DNA of 64,000 nucleotides, taken from positions 124,001 through 188,000 of the forward strand of contig PBYI01000054.1 in assembly GCA_002729525.1 (NCBI GenBank), given 5' to 3'. Below the pieces are notes generated by a model that did no database searches, had not been told where the DNA came from, and was given only the letters and a program-made list of their open reading frames with translations. Both the position numbers and the translations under genes were made by a program. The DNA is from Nocardioides sp. Lineage in GTDB: Bacteria; Actinomycetota; Actinomycetes; Propionibacteriales; Nocardioidaceae. Shown in pieces: positions 38,752-48,137 of the stretch. Within the stretch, counting starts at the first letter, position 1. The number at the start of each line of letters is the position of its first letter.

Positions 38752-38764
38752 GTTGAAGTTCAAC
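38752..38764. promoter_or_regulatory. Palindrome in the AT-rich region ahead of the LuxR-type gene
   Basis: GTTGAAGTTCAAC is a perfect 13-nt palindrome 57 nt upstream of the LuxR-type start. TTCAAC recurs at about 38836. It could be the operator for autoregulation. The rest of 38696-38992 shows only AT-rich sequence and a GC hairpin (38886-38934). Confidence 0.4.
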
Positions 38765-38992
38765 GCATTGTCTACACAGACCTACATGTTGTGCGGAACG
38801 CGTGCAGGTTTGACGTTCCCCTGGGTGTTCAGGTTCAACCCTCGAATCATCAACAAGTTTCCTATGTGTGTTGAGGTATGCGGCCGGCTCGGCCCCGGAG
38901 GCCCCGGAGGCCGCGGTCCCGGCGGTGCCGAGCCGAGGCGCGAGTGGTGGACTGGGGTGGGGCGGCGAGCGAGCGGTGAGTGGCGAGCCGGC

Positions 38993-41251
38993 TCAGGGCG
39001 CGCGCAGGGCGGCGCTCAGACCGCCGACGGACACGACGTAGCGCCGGGTGGGTCGGGTGAAGGCGAGCAGGTCACTGGCGCGCCCGCTGTCGTCGGTGAC
39101 CACGCGGCGACCGCGCAGGAGCCGGCCCCGGGCGTTGTAGACACGCACCCGGTACCCCGTCGCGGAGCGCAGGCCGGCGACGTACACGGCGTAGTAGGCG
39201 CAGCCGTCATCGCGCCCGCAGCGCTGGTCGGTGGCGACCACCCGCAGGGCCGGGGCCTGCGAGGTGCCGCACACCTCACGCGCGGGGCCGGTCTGGCGCC
39301 CTCGCTCGGCGCTCACCGCGACGGACCGAACCTCCAGGCACACCCGCCGTCCGCCCTGGGCCGTCGGACGGACCGCCGAGGCGGGCGCCCGCCTCCAGCC
39401 GTCACCCAGGCGCACCTGGGCCGCGATCCGGAAGCCCTGGCGGGTGCGGGGCTTGATGCGGAAGGTGACCGCGCGGTACCCCGCCGTGGTCTGCACCTTC
39501 GGAGCCTTCGGGCGCGGCCAGGGGTCCAGCCCACCGACGCGGGTCTTGCGGCCGCCGACCCGCTGGCCGTCGACCTGGTAGATCGGCTGGACGGTCGCGC
39601 CGTACGGACCGCCGTTGTCCTCGAACCGCACCGTCTGGAAGGTGTCGGTCGTGCGCCAGGTGCGCCCCTGGGAGCGCACGAGGTAGGCCTTGAGCGGCGT
39701 GCCGCCCGGCAGCACCACCGGCTGCCAGGCGATGCCGCTGCTGCGGGCGCTGTCGCCGGTCTTGCGTACGCCGACCACCGGGGGCCGCGCGCAGACCACG
39801 ACGTCGCCGGCGGCCGCCGCGGCCTCGTCGGACTCGGCGCCCAGCGTCTCGGCGACGAGCATCGCGGCGACCGCGGAGGTGCCGACCCGGGTGAGGCAGG
39901 CCGGTCGGTCGAGACCCCACTGGCGGGCCACCGGCGCGGCCCAGCCGTCGGCGCAGTCGAGCGCGGCGGCGTAGAAGTCGGTCGCCTGGGCGGTCGTCCA
40001 CTCGCCGGTGGCACCGCCGTCGGCGCCCACGAGGCCGTCGCGGCGCAGGCCCCGCAGCCGGTCGGTGCGCACCAGGTCGGCGGCCGCGCAGGTCAGCGCG
40101 GCCTGGTCGAGCACCTCGGGGACGTCGAGGCTGCCGGGCAGAGTCTCGACCGCCCGCTCCTCCTGGGCGCTGAGCGGTCCGAACCCGAGCCGGCCGGTGG
40201 CATAGGCCCACCCTCCGGCACTGGCCGCCACGACCAGCAGGAGGGCGACCAGACCGACGAGGATCCGCGTGCTCAGGCGTCGACTGGTGTCGACCGCTCG
40301 CGGCTCCCGGGTCGTCTCCTGGGTCGTCTCCTCGGCCGTCTCGGTCGGCAGCTGCTCCGTGTCGTCCTGCTCGGCTGGCGCGTCCGCGAGCGGGGCCTCG
40401 ACCCGGGAGACCTCGACGGTGTCTCCGGCGCCGGCCAGCGGAGCGGCGAGCAGACCCGCGGCCCGCGCGGCGGACGGACGGGCGGCCGGGTCACGGGCCA
40501 GCAGCCGCTCGAGGGGCACGGCCAGCGCACGGGCGGCGGCGAGCGGCGTACGACGGTCGTCGCGGGCGCGGGACCGCACACCGTCGGCGGGCTCGACCAG
40601 GCCCGGTGGCGGCGACGGGTCGGCGTACGGCGGGTGGCCCTCGACCGCGGCGTGCAGCACCGCGCCCAGCGACCACACGTCGGCGGCGGGGTCGGGCTCG
40701 ACGCCGTCGAGCACCTCGGGTGCGGCGAAGGCGACCGCGCGGAGCGCGGTGGCGGGCGAGGAGCCGGGGGTGGTGCGGAGCACGCCGGCGTGGGCTACCC
40801 CGGCGAGCAGCACCCGCGGCCCGTCGAGGCGCACCTGGGCGGGGTCGATCCCGCCGTGCACCACGCCGGCCCCGTGCAGTGCCGCCAGGGCGGCGGCGAG
40901 CTCGTGGCCGACGGAGGCGGCGGCCTCGGGCCCGAGGGGCCCGTCGACGGTGAGCCGGGCGGCGAGGGTGCCGGCGGCCACGTGCGTGCCGACCACCGAG
41001 AGGTGGGTGTCGTCGCGCACGACCCCGAGCACCGGGACGACCCGGTCGTCGCGCACGTCCTGCGCTGCCCGGGCCTGCCGCTCGAGCCGGTCGGCGACAC
41101 CGGGGCCGAGGGTCGCCAGCGCGTAGCGGCGCACCTCGACGCGCTCGGCGCCCGCACCGCCCTCGGCGTCGTCGGCCAGCCAGACCTCGCCGAGCGCGTC
41201 GGCACCGACGCGCGAACGGAGGGTCCAGCGGGAGGCGAGCGCGTCCTCCAC
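38993..41251 (-). CDS. Transmembrane pseudokinase with extracellular Cys-rich domain
   Basis: 752 residues. Residues about 1-280 follow the Ser/Thr kinase fold (VGADALGEVWLADD glycine loop, VWSLGAVLHAAVEGHPPYAD for the F-helix), but catalytic residues are absent. The Lys strand reads VRRYAL, the HRD loop reads VVHGGIDPAQV and the DFG motif reads LLAGVAHAG. One transmembrane helix lies near 332-355, then about 390 residues outside with six or more Cys and two fibronectin-like or beta regions near the end. This should be a phosphorylation-independent scaffold. It is divergent from the 41401 paralogue gene. Confidence 0.78.
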   Translation of the reverse strand: MEDALASRWTLRSRVGADALGEVWLADDAEGGAGAERVEVRRYALATLGPGVADRLERQARAAQDVRDDRVVPVLGVVRDDTHLSVVGTHVAAGTLAARLTVDGPLGPEAAASVGHELAAALAALHGAGVVHGGIDPAQVRLDGPRVLLAGVAHAGVLRTTPGSSPATALRAVAFAAPEVLDGVEPDPAADVWSLGAVLHAAVEGHPPYADPSPPPGLVEPADGVRSRARDDRRTPLAAARALAVPLERLLARDPAARPSAARAAGLLAAPLAGAGDTVEVSRVEAPLADAPAEQDDTEQLPTETAEETTQETTREPRAVDTSRRLSTRILVGLVALLLVVAASAGGWAYATGRLGFGPLSAQEERAVETLPGSLDVPEVLDQAALTCAAADLVRTDRLRGLRRDGLVGADGGATGEWTTAQATDFYAAALDCADGWAAPVARQWGLDRPACLTRVGTSAVAAMLVAETLGAESDEAAAAAGDVVVCARPPVVGVRKTGDSARSSGIAWQPVVLPGGTPLKAYLVRSQGRTWRTTDTFQTVRFEDNGGPYGATVQPIYQVDGQRVGGRKTRVGGLDPWPRPKAPKVQTTAGYRAVTFRIKPRTRQGFRIAAQVRLGDGWRRAPASAVRPTAQGGRRVCLEVRSVAVSAERGRQTGPAREVCGTSQAPALRVVATDQRCGRDDGCAYYAVYVAGLRSATGYRVRVYNARGRLLRGRRVVTDDSGRASDLLAFTRPTRRYVVSVGGLSAALRAP

Positions 41252-41400
41252 GTGTCCTCCTCGTCGGGCGCCGACAGACTCGCCGGACGAGAATAGGGGT
41301 CCGTACCAGCCACTCCCGGCGGCACCACCTGAGGTGAGTGGCCGGTCTCATCACCCCGAACGACGCGACAAGCGGGTCCGCGCGCGCCTACTTTGGGGAC

Positions 41401-42522
41401 ATGTCGTCACGCCACCCCCATGGCGCGGAAGACCCGGCGGACCTGCTCGGTCGCTGGGAGGCCCACCGCGGCACGCCCGCACGGGGCGGGCGACGGGCCG
41501 ACCGGGCGGCCGAGGAACGGCCCGACGAGGTCGGCGACGAGGCTCTCGTGACCGGCGAGACCAGCGGCGCCGCTCCGCACGACCCCGACGGTGCGGAGGC
41601 CCCTGCGGGCCTCGCGGCGACCGACGAGCACCCCGACCCGGTGGACGACGAGACGGGCGACGAGGCGGACCAGGCGGACGAGGCGGTCGCTCCCCCGATC
41701 CCGCTGCGGCCGGAGGTGGACGCGCCGCTGGCGGTCGTCCACCAGCTGCGTCCGCCCACGCGCGAGCCGGACCCCGAGCCCGACACCCCGACCGCTCCGG
41801 CCCGGCCCGACCCGACCCACCGGTCACGGTCCCGCCGCGACGCAGCAGTCCCGCAGGCACCCGACCAGACGGCGGCCGGCCAGGAGGTCCTGCGCGCGCT
41901 CGGCGCCTACGTACCCGTGGTCGAGGAGCCGCCCTCAGCGCTCGCCCCCGCCGGCCCACCGAGCACCTCGCCCGGCCCCTGGTCGCGCGACACCGAGACC
42001 CCGACCGAGCCACCCCGAGCACCCACGGCGCGCGAGCCACGCGCCCGGCGCACGCGGGCGTCGTACGACGTGGAGGAGGGCGCGGGGCGCACCACCGACG
42101 TGGAGTTCGCGCCGAAGGTGTTGGCGCGTCGTGTCGTAGGTCTGCTGCTCCTGGTGGCGCTCGTGGCGACGGCCGCCTGCGGCTACCTGGTCAGCCTCGA
42201 GAGCAACGTGCTCAGCATCGGCCTGCTGGCGTCGAGCGGCGTCGTCGTCCTCGTGCTGTACGCCGCCCGTGCGGGGTCGACGCCGATGGTGCTGGCGATC
42301 CGCTCCGGCCAGCTCGAGGTGCGGCACGGCAAGGACCGCGACGTGTTCGACCTGACCAGCCGCTACACGCGGATCGAGGTCGTCGGCCGACCGGGTCGCC
42401 CGGGCTGGCGGGTCGTGCTGGGCCGCTTCGGGCGCGCGCCGCTGGTCATCGACCGGTCAGTCGTCGACCCGAAGGCGTTCAGCGACGCCCTGCGCCGCTA
42501 CCGGCCGAACACCCCCGCGTAG
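41401..42522 (+). CDS. Acidic membrane protein with PH-like tail (paralogue 3 of 3)
   Basis: 373 residues from ATG 41401. A long Asp/Glu/Pro-rich tail region (about 1-235) precedes two transmembrane helices (about 240-295) and the conserved C-terminal module VFDLTSRYTRIEVVGRPGRP then FSDALRRYRPNTPA. It shares this module with 18169-19959 and 19967-20611. It lies back-to-back with the pseudokinase, so they may share a regulatory region. Function unknown. Confidence 0.68.
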   Translation: MSSRHPHGAEDPADLLGRWEAHRGTPARGGRRADRAAEERPDEVGDEALVTGETSGAAPHDPDGAEAPAGLAATDEHPDPVDDETGDEADQADEAVAPPIPLRPEVDAPLAVVHQLRPPTREPDPEPDTPTAPARPDPTHRSRSRRDAAVPQAPDQTAAGQEVLRALGAYVPVVEEPPSALAPAGPPSTSPGPWSRDTETPTEPPRAPTAREPRARRTRASYDVEEGAGRTTDVEFAPKVLARRVVGLLLLVALVATAACGYLVSLESNVLSIGLLASSGVVVLVLYAARAGSTPMVLAIRSGQLEVRHGKDRDVFDLTSRYTRIEVVGRPGRPGWRVVLGRFGRAPLVIDRSVVDPKAFSDALRRYRPNTPA

Positions 42523-42558
42523 GCGAGGGCGTCCGGTCGGGTCGTCGTACGGAGGAGG

Positions 42559-44034
42559 TCAGCCGACGGAGACGCCGCGCTGGCCGGAGTCGGTGAGGCG
42601 GGACTCCTGCTCGGCGTTCTGCTCGAGGCGCTCGCGCTGGTCCTGCTCGGCCTGCTCGGCGATCGAGTCGTAGTAGCCCGGGGGCGACACCAGGTCGGCG
42701 GCACCGCGGTCGAGGCGGGAGAGCGCCGAGCGGGCGAAGATCTGCTGCTCCGTGGCAGTCCGCTCGGACCGGCCACGGCCGAGGAACGAGACGAACCAGT
42801 GCATCACCGCGGTCACCCGGTTCTTGAACCCGGTGATGTAGAAGAGGTGCACCGCGAGCCACATGACCCAGGCGACGAAGCCGGTCAGGCGCACCTTGCC
42901 TACGCTGGCGACGGCGCGGAAGCGGCTGATGGTGGCCATCGAGCCCTTGTCGAAGTACTTGAACGGCCCGCCGGACGGCTTGCCCTTGAGCCGGCCGTCG
43001 ATCTCCTTGGCGGCGTGCTTGGCGCCCTGGATCGCGACCTGCGCGACGCCGGGGAGGTTGTTGAGCGAGATCATGTCGCCGACGACGAAGACCTCCGGGT
43101 GGCCCGGCAGGGTCAGGTCGGGGTTGACGCCGATGCGGCCGGCGCGGTCGACCGGCGCGCCCGACTGCTCGCCGAGCTGCTTGCCCAGCGGGCTCGCCTG
43201 CACGCCGGCGGCCCAGACCTTGCACAGCGAGTCGATGCGCTCGGTGCGACCGGACTTGAACTTCACGACCAGGCCGCGCTCGTCGACGTCGGTCACCATC
43301 GCGCCGAGCATGACCTCGACACCGAGGTCCTCCAGCGCCTTCTGGCTCCAGTGACCCAGGCGTGAGCCGAACGGCGGCAGGACCTGGTTGGCGGCGTCGA
43401 CCAGGATGACCCGGGCCCGCTTGGTGTTGATCGCGCGGAAGTCCTTCTTGAGGGTCCGCTTGGCGAGCTCGGCGATCTGGCCGGCCATCTCGACCCCGGT
43501 CGGGCCGGCACCCACGACCACGAAGGTCAGCAGGTGGTCGACGTCCTCGCCGCGCAGCGCGCCCAGCTCGGCCATCTCGAAGGCGCCGAAGATGCGTCCG
43601 CGCAACTCCAGGGCGTCGTCGATGCTCTTCATGCCGGGGGCGAACTCGGCGAACTGGTCGTTGCCGAAGTAGGACTGCCTGGCGCCGGCGGCGACGATGA
43701 GCGAGTCGTACGGCGTGGTGATGCCACGGCCGAGCACCTCGGAGGTGACGGTCCTCGCCTCGAGGTCGACCGTCGTCACCTCGCCCAGGAGCACCCGGGC
43801 GTTCTTCTGGCTGCTCAGGATCTCGCGCGTCGGAGGGGCGATCTCGCCCTCGGAGAGGATGCCGGTCGCCACCTGGTAGAGCAGCGGCTGGAAGAGGTGG
43901 TGCGTCGTCTTCGCGATCATCGTGACGTCGACGTCGGCGTTCTTCAGCTGCTTGGTGGCGAACAGGCCACCGAAACCGGACCCGATCACCACCACGTGGT
44001 GACGGTCGGACGGCTTCGCGACGACATCGGCCAT
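42559..44034 (-). CDS. ndh: Type II NADH dehydrogenase (FAD, non-proton-pumping)
   Basis: About 491 residues. FAD-binding VVVIGSGFGGLFATKQL, the second Rossmann loop VVVGAGPTGVEMAGQIAEL, the FAD C-loop EVFVVGDMISLNN and the quinone-site AIQGAKHAAKEIDGRL. C-terminal membrane-associated helices follow (GFVAWVMWLAVHLFYITGFK). It transfers electrons from NADH to menaquinone. ATG 44034 has a GAGGAGAG site. Confidence 0.92.
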   Translation of the reverse strand: MADVVAKPSDRHHVVVIGSGFGGLFATKQLKNADVDVTMIAKTTHHLFQPLLYQVATGILSEGEIAPPTREILSSQKNARVLLGEVTTVDLEARTVTSEVLGRGITTPYDSLIVAAGARQSYFGNDQFAEFAPGMKSIDDALELRGRIFGAFEMAELGALRGEDVDHLLTFVVVGAGPTGVEMAGQIAELAKRTLKKDFRAINTKRARVILVDAANQVLPPFGSRLGHWSQKALEDLGVEVMLGAMVTDVDERGLVVKFKSGRTERIDSLCKVWAAGVQASPLGKQLGEQSGAPVDRAGRIGVNPDLTLPGHPEVFVVGDMISLNNLPGVAQVAIQGAKHAAKEIDGRLKGKPSGGPFKYFDKGSMATISRFRAVASVGKVRLTGFVAWVMWLAVHLFYITGFKNRVTAVMHWFVSFLGRGRSERTATEQQIFARSALSRLDRGAADLVSPPGYYDSIAEQAEQDQRERLEQNAEQESRLTDSGQRGVSVG

Positions 44035-44151
44035 GATCAAGCTCTCCTCAGTACCTCGGTGACTCTCTCCGGGTAACACCATGGTCGCGAGATCTGATCC
44101 GAATTGCTCACCCGCACGCGCGTCTGCTGCGTCACAGCGTTCGCTCGGGCG

Positions 44152-44184
44152 GGTCAGCGCGCGGTCAGCGCGTGGTCAGAGCGT
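44152..44184. repeat. Three in-phase 11-bp direct repeats in a divergent promoter region
   Basis: GGTCAGCGCGC, GGTCAGCGCGT and GGTCAGAGCGT follow without gaps. Eleven-base spacing puts the repeats on one DNA face, as in PhoP-type sites. They lie between the ndh start (44034) and the SigB-type promoter at 44227. The rest of 44035-44333 shows nothing else. Confidence 0.5.
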
Positions 44185-44226
44185 GGTGGTGCCTCGGTCC
44201 GAGGTCGGAGAAATTTCATCCACCGT

Positions 44227-44251
44227 GTTTACCGGCACGCGCGTCGGGTAG
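44227..44251 (+). promoter_or_regulatory. SigB/SigF-type promoter ahead of the ATPase gene
   Basis: GTTT, 15 nt, then GGGTAG, matching the actinobacterial SigB/SigF consensus (GTTT-N14-16-GGGTAT). It lies about 83 nt ahead of the GTG start of the RsbW-like gene. Confidence 0.55.
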
Positions 44252-44333
44252 ATCCTGTCGGAACCGGCTCCCCACCCCGTGCGCCGCACGGGTAAGCCAG
44301 ACCAGACCAGCCCGACGTCGTGGGAGAGAGACA

Positions 44334-45284
44334 GTGCCGCTCAACAGACCCGGCCTCGCGCTCAGCGCCGGGGCCAGTGGTGTGGCGGACGCGCGACGCT
44401 GGGTGGCCTCCACCTTCCGCGACATCGAGCGCGAGGACCTCGTCGAGTGCGGCGAGCTGGCGGTCTCCGAGCTGGTCACCAACGCTCTGCTGCACGGCGC
44501 CGGCCCGATCAGCGTGCGCGTGCGCGGCACACGCGAGCACCCCCGTGTGGAGGTGCGCGACGGTTCGGTCGAGCCGCCCGAGCTGCCCACCGAGGGGGGC
44601 GGGGTCGAGCTCGACGGCGTCCTGCTGACCTTCGGCCGCGGTCTCACGATCGTCGCCCGGGCCTCCGACGCCTGGGGCGCGGAGATCGAGGACGACGGCA
44701 AGGTCGTGTGGTTCACCCCCGTCGCGGAGTTCTCCGACGGCGAGGGCGCCCCCGGGCGCATCACGGGCGTCGTGCCGGCCGGCGAGGCCACCGGGGAGCA
44801 CCCGACCGACCTCCTCCGCATCGAGCTGATCGGCGTACCCGTCCGCGACTACGTCACCTTCCAGCTGCACTTCCGCGAGCTGCGGCGCGAGGTGCGTCTG
44901 CTCAGCCTGGCCCACGAGTCGGACTACCCGCTCGCCAAGGACCTCTCCGGCACCTTCGACCGCCTCGGGCGCTTCCTGCTCGACGCGATCGACCGCGACG
45001 AGGTCGTCGCCGCCGAGGCCCTCGGACGCGACACCATCGATGTCGATACCGTGATGAGCGCCCGCGTGGCGCGCAGCATGCACCGCTTCGTCGAGCTGCT
45101 CGACCTCACCGACGCCTTCTGCCGCGAGGAGAAGATGCTGTCGCTCGCGCGCAGCCCGGAGCAGCGTGCGTTCCAGGCCTGGTTCCTCGGCGAGCTGGTC
45201 CGCCAGGCCAGCGGTGAGTCCGCACGCCCCTGGGTCGGCACCGGCGCCGTCTCGGCACCGGTCCCCCGCACCAGCGTGTCCTGA
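44334..45284 (+). CDS. RsbW-like GHKL ATPase regulatory protein
   Basis: 316 residues from GTG 44334 (GGGAGAGAG site). The N-terminal GHKL ATPase fold has N box ELAVSELVTNALLHG, VEVRDGSVEPPE and GRGLTIVARASDAWG. The C-terminal half (about 160-316) is a helical region (LREVRLLSLAHESDY, DLTDAFCREEKML), a known arrangement for actinobacterial anti-sigma or partner-switching proteins. A SigB/SigF promoter upstream supports a feedback link to stress signalling. Confidence 0.78.
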   Translation: MPLNRPGLALSAGASGVADARRWVASTFRDIEREDLVECGELAVSELVTNALLHGAGPISVRVRGTREHPRVEVRDGSVEPPELPTEGGGVELDGVLLTFGRGLTIVARASDAWGAEIEDDGKVVWFTPVAEFSDGEGAPGRITGVVPAGEATGEHPTDLLRIELIGVPVRDYVTFQLHFRELRREVRLLSLAHESDYPLAKDLSGTFDRLGRFLLDAIDRDEVVAAEALGRDTIDVDTVMSARVARSMHRFVELLDLTDAFCREEKMLSLARSPEQRAFQAWFLGELVRQASGESARPWVGTGAVSAPVPRTSVS

Positions 45285-45305
45285 GCGGCGCGCCCGCTGC
45301 ACCCC

Positions 45306-46334
45306 TCACCCGGCGCGCGAACCGGTGCCCACCGAGCGCAGGTGGCGCAGCGAGAGCGCGTACGACGCCGCCAGGGTGGTCTCGGCGTACGGCACCCCGC
45401 GGTCCAGGCAGTAGGCCCGCACCACCGGTCGCGCACGGCGCAGGTTGGCGCGCGGCATGCTCGGGAAGAGGTGGTGCTCGATCTGCATGTTGAGGCCGCC
45501 GAAGGCCGCGTCCAGCACCCGTCCGCCGCGCACGTTGCGCGAGGTGAGCACCTGGCGCAGCAGCGGGTCACGCGCGGTCTCCGCGTCGAGGACCGGCATC
45601 CCCTTGTGGTTGGGCGCGAACGCGCAGCCCAGGTTGAGACCCTGCAGCCCCTTGTGCGCGGCGACCAGGGCCAGGGCCTGCCAGGGACCCGCCGTGGTGA
45701 GCGCGACCAGGACGACGTACGCCGCCAGGTGAGAGAGGAGGGTGAGCGCCTCGGCCGCCCGCCAGCGAAGCCCCGGCGTCGCCACGGCACGCAGGCTCGA
45801 CACGTGCAGGTTGAGCGCCTCGAGCAGGAGCAGGGGCACGAACATCGTCGCCTGGTGGCGGGTCCACCAGGCGGCCGCACCGGTCCGGCCGCGAGCCTGG
45901 GCGTCGTCCCACACCAGCACGCCGGCCCGGACATCGGGATCGGTCTCGAGGTCGTTGGGGTGTGCGTGGTGCGCGTTGTGCTTGGCGACCCACCAGCCGT
46001 AGCTGAGCCCGCTCAGCAGGTTGCCGCACAGCAGCCCGAGCGCACGGGACCGGCCGGCCCCGCGGACGACCTGCCGGTGGCCCACGTCATGACCGAGGAA
46101 GCTGGTGCGTACCGCGAGCACGGCCAGGACCGGGCCGGCGGCGACGACCCACCAGCTGCCCGCGACGGCGAGCATCGCGGCCACCACGACGACGTACGTC
46201 GCCAGCAGGGCCCCGAGCTGGGCCGCGTGCCGCCGGGGCCGACGCCGCATCAGGCCGGCCGACCGCACGTGTCGGGCGAGCTCGGCGTAGCCGCCGGTGA
46301 CGTCGGGTGCACCGGCCCGAGCCTGCGTGCTCAC
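45306..46334 (-). CDS. Fatty-acid desaturase
   Basis: 342 residues with about four membrane helices. The three His boxes are HDVGH, KHNAHH and NMQIEHHLF; the last, Gln-x-x-His-His, is characteristic of front-end or delta-6-type enzymes. It desaturates acyl-lipid or acyl-CoA chains. The start overlaps DUF5994 by 4 nt, so the two form one operon. Confidence 0.87.
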   Translation of the reverse strand: MSTQARAGAPDVTGGYAELARHVRSAGLMRRRPRRHAAQLGALLATYVVVVAAMLAVAGSWWVVAAGPVLAVLAVRTSFLGHDVGHRQVVRGAGRSRALGLLCGNLLSGLSYGWWVAKHNAHHAHPNDLETDPDVRAGVLVWDDAQARGRTGAAAWWTRHQATMFVPLLLLEALNLHVSSLRAVATPGLRWRAAEALTLLSHLAAYVVLVALTTAGPWQALALVAAHKGLQGLNLGCAFAPNHKGMPVLDAETARDPLLRQVLTSRNVRGGRVLDAAFGGLNMQIEHHLFPSMPRANLRRARPVVRAYCLDRGVPYAETTLAASYALSLRHLRSVGTGSRAG

Positions 46335-46762
46335 GCCGACGGCTCCACCCGGCCGGAGGCCGCGTCGGCGAGCCGCCCCACGGCCTCACGCTCGGAGAGG
46401 CCGGGCGAGAGCACCTCGACGCGGTGCCGCTCCCCGTCGTGGGTCGTCAGCACCAGCAGGCGGGTGTCATCGCGCGGGAAGCAGCCGGTCTTGACGCGCC
46501 CGCCGGGCACCGGCACGGCGCGAGGCCGGTCGTCCCAGTCGGGCGGCGAGTACAGCACCCGCACGATCCGGCCCCGGGCGTGCGGCCACACCGGGTAGAG
46601 CGAGCCCAGCTCGTCGGCCAGGACCCGGCTGCGTGGCCACCAGATGCCTGCGCTCGCCGCGTCGTCGACGGGAGTGGGTGAGAACCGGGCGGCCCACCCG
46701 TCCGCGTGATCCGGCTGGTCCGGCTGGTCCGGCTGGCGATCGGGCTGGGACAACGTGGCCAT
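46331..46762 (-). CDS. DUF5994 protein coupled to the desaturase
   Basis: About 143 residues: IWWPRSRVLADELGSLYPVW, then RIVRVLYSPPDWDDRPRAVP and GGRVKTGCFPRDDTRLLVL match the DUF5994 core. A QPD repeat stretch (about residues 6-16) comes from tandem 9-nt repeats at about 46711-46737. Function unestablished. Stop overlaps the desaturase start (ATGA). Confidence 0.8.
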   Translation of the reverse strand: MATLSQPDRQPDQPDQPDHADGWAARFSPTPVDDAASAGIWWPRSRVLADELGSLYPVWPHARGRIVRVLYSPPDWDDRPRAVPVPGGRVKTGCFPRDDTRLLVLTTHDGERHRVEVLSPGLSEREAVGRLADAASGRVEPSA

Positions 46763-46923
46763 GGGCCACCGCCTCGGGCTCGCTGCTCCCCCGGGACCTG
46801 ACTGGTCCGGGAACCGCAGTGCTTCCTCCACCGTACGGCCCGGCCCCGACCTCGGCCCCTTCGTCGACGAACGGCCCCGCGTCGCGTTCGCCGCCTCCCA
46901 GAGCATGGCCTAGCCTGCCGCGC

Positions 46924-47339
46924 GTGCCCCGCCGCGTTCCCGCCAGCCGGCTCGTCGTCGCCGTCGCCGCCGGTGGTGCCGTGGGCGCGTCCCTGCGGTA
47001 CGCCGCCGGCGTCCTGGTGCCCGACGGCGACGGCTTCCCGTGGACGACGTTCGCGGTCAACGTGGTCGGAGCGTTCCTCCTGGCGGCCCTGCCCGCTCTG
47101 GACGCCGTACGCCGCTCGCAGACGTGGGCGGTCGGCCTCGGACCCGGTCTGCTCGGCGGGTTCACCACGCTGTCCGCGACCTCCGAGCAGGGTCGGGCGA
47201 TGCTCGACGCCGGTCACGTGCGGCTCGCGGCCCTCTACCTGCTCGGCACGCTGGGCGCGGCGCTGCTCGCGGTCCTGCTGGCCGACCGGCTGACGCCGCG
47301 CCGGGTCCAGGACCGGGTCGCCGCCGAGGGCGGCGACGA

Positions 47340-47343
<4 letters not shown>
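46924..47343 (+). CDS. crcB: CrcB/Fluc fluoride channel subunit
   Basis: 139 residues from GTG 46924. It has four transmembrane helices, GAVGASLRYAAGV, the family signature TTFAVNVVGAFLLAALP and GLLGGFTTLSATSEQGRAML. A C-terminal tail of about 15 residues is longer than in the partner. It exports fluoride as a dimer. The partner CrcB starts 4 nt before its stop (GTGA overlap). Confidence 0.9.
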
Positions 47344-47675
<332 letters not shown>

Positions 47676-47691
47676 GGGCTCCGGGCCCGGC

Positions 47692-48048
47692 TCAGCCGTA
47701 GCCGAGGGCGTGCAGGCGCTCCTCGTCGATACCGAAGTGGTGCGCCACCTCGTGCACGACGGTGATCCGGACCTCGCGCTCGAGCTGCTCGAGGGTGTCG
47801 CAGAAGTCGAGGAGCGGGCCGCGGAAGACGAAGATCCGGTCGGGCAGGGCGCCCGCCCACATGTCGTTGCGCTCGGTCAGCGCGACGCCGTCGTACAGGC
47901 CGAGGAGGTCGTCGGGCTCCCCCTCGGGAGGCTCGTCCTCGACGAGCACCACGACGTTGCGGACGTGCCGGGCCAGCTCGTCGGGGATGCCGTCGAGCGC
48001 GCGCTCGACGAGGGCGTCGAACTGCTCGTCGTCGAGGTCCAGCGGCAC
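47692..48048 (-). CDS. Minimal zincin metallopeptidase
   Basis: 118 residues. The metal site is TVVHEVAHHFGIDEERLHAL: HExxH-x-x-Gly-x-x-Asp, where Asp is the third ligand, typical of the DUF1025/minimal zincin family. GTG at 48048. It is the last host gene before the integrated element and converges with crcB (16 nt apart). Substrate unknown. Confidence 0.85.
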   Translation of the reverse strand: MPLDLDDEQFDALVERALDGIPDELARHVRNVVVLVEDEPPEGEPDDLLGLYDGVALTERNDMWAGALPDRIFVFRGPLLDFCDTLEQLEREVRITVVHEVAHHFGIDEERLHALGYG

Positions 48049-48100
48049 CGGGCCATCGTCGCAGGAGGCGCCAAGGCAGGCGGTCGGCGCGAGAAATGTC

Positions 48101-48133
48101 GAACGCCCCGGACCGTGACGGTCCGGGGCGTTC
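48101..48133 (-). terminator. Terminator of the split tRNA gene
   Basis: A 33-nt near-palindrome with 16-nt arms (GAACGCCCCGGACCGT). On the minus strand it lies immediately past the tRNA 3' end (48138), the usual place for a tRNA terminator. Confidence 0.8.
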
Positions 48134-48137
48134 GCAC

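Noticed and set aside
46711-46737. Tandem 9-nt repeat CCGGCTGGT
   Set aside because: It lies inside DUF5994 and encodes Gln-Pro-Asp repeats; no sign of regulatory or CRISPR character.
46763-46923. Fluoride riboswitch before the crcB pair
   Set aside because: No GGNGAUGGNNNNCCGCCAUAA-like core was seen; a promoter is all that can be assumed.
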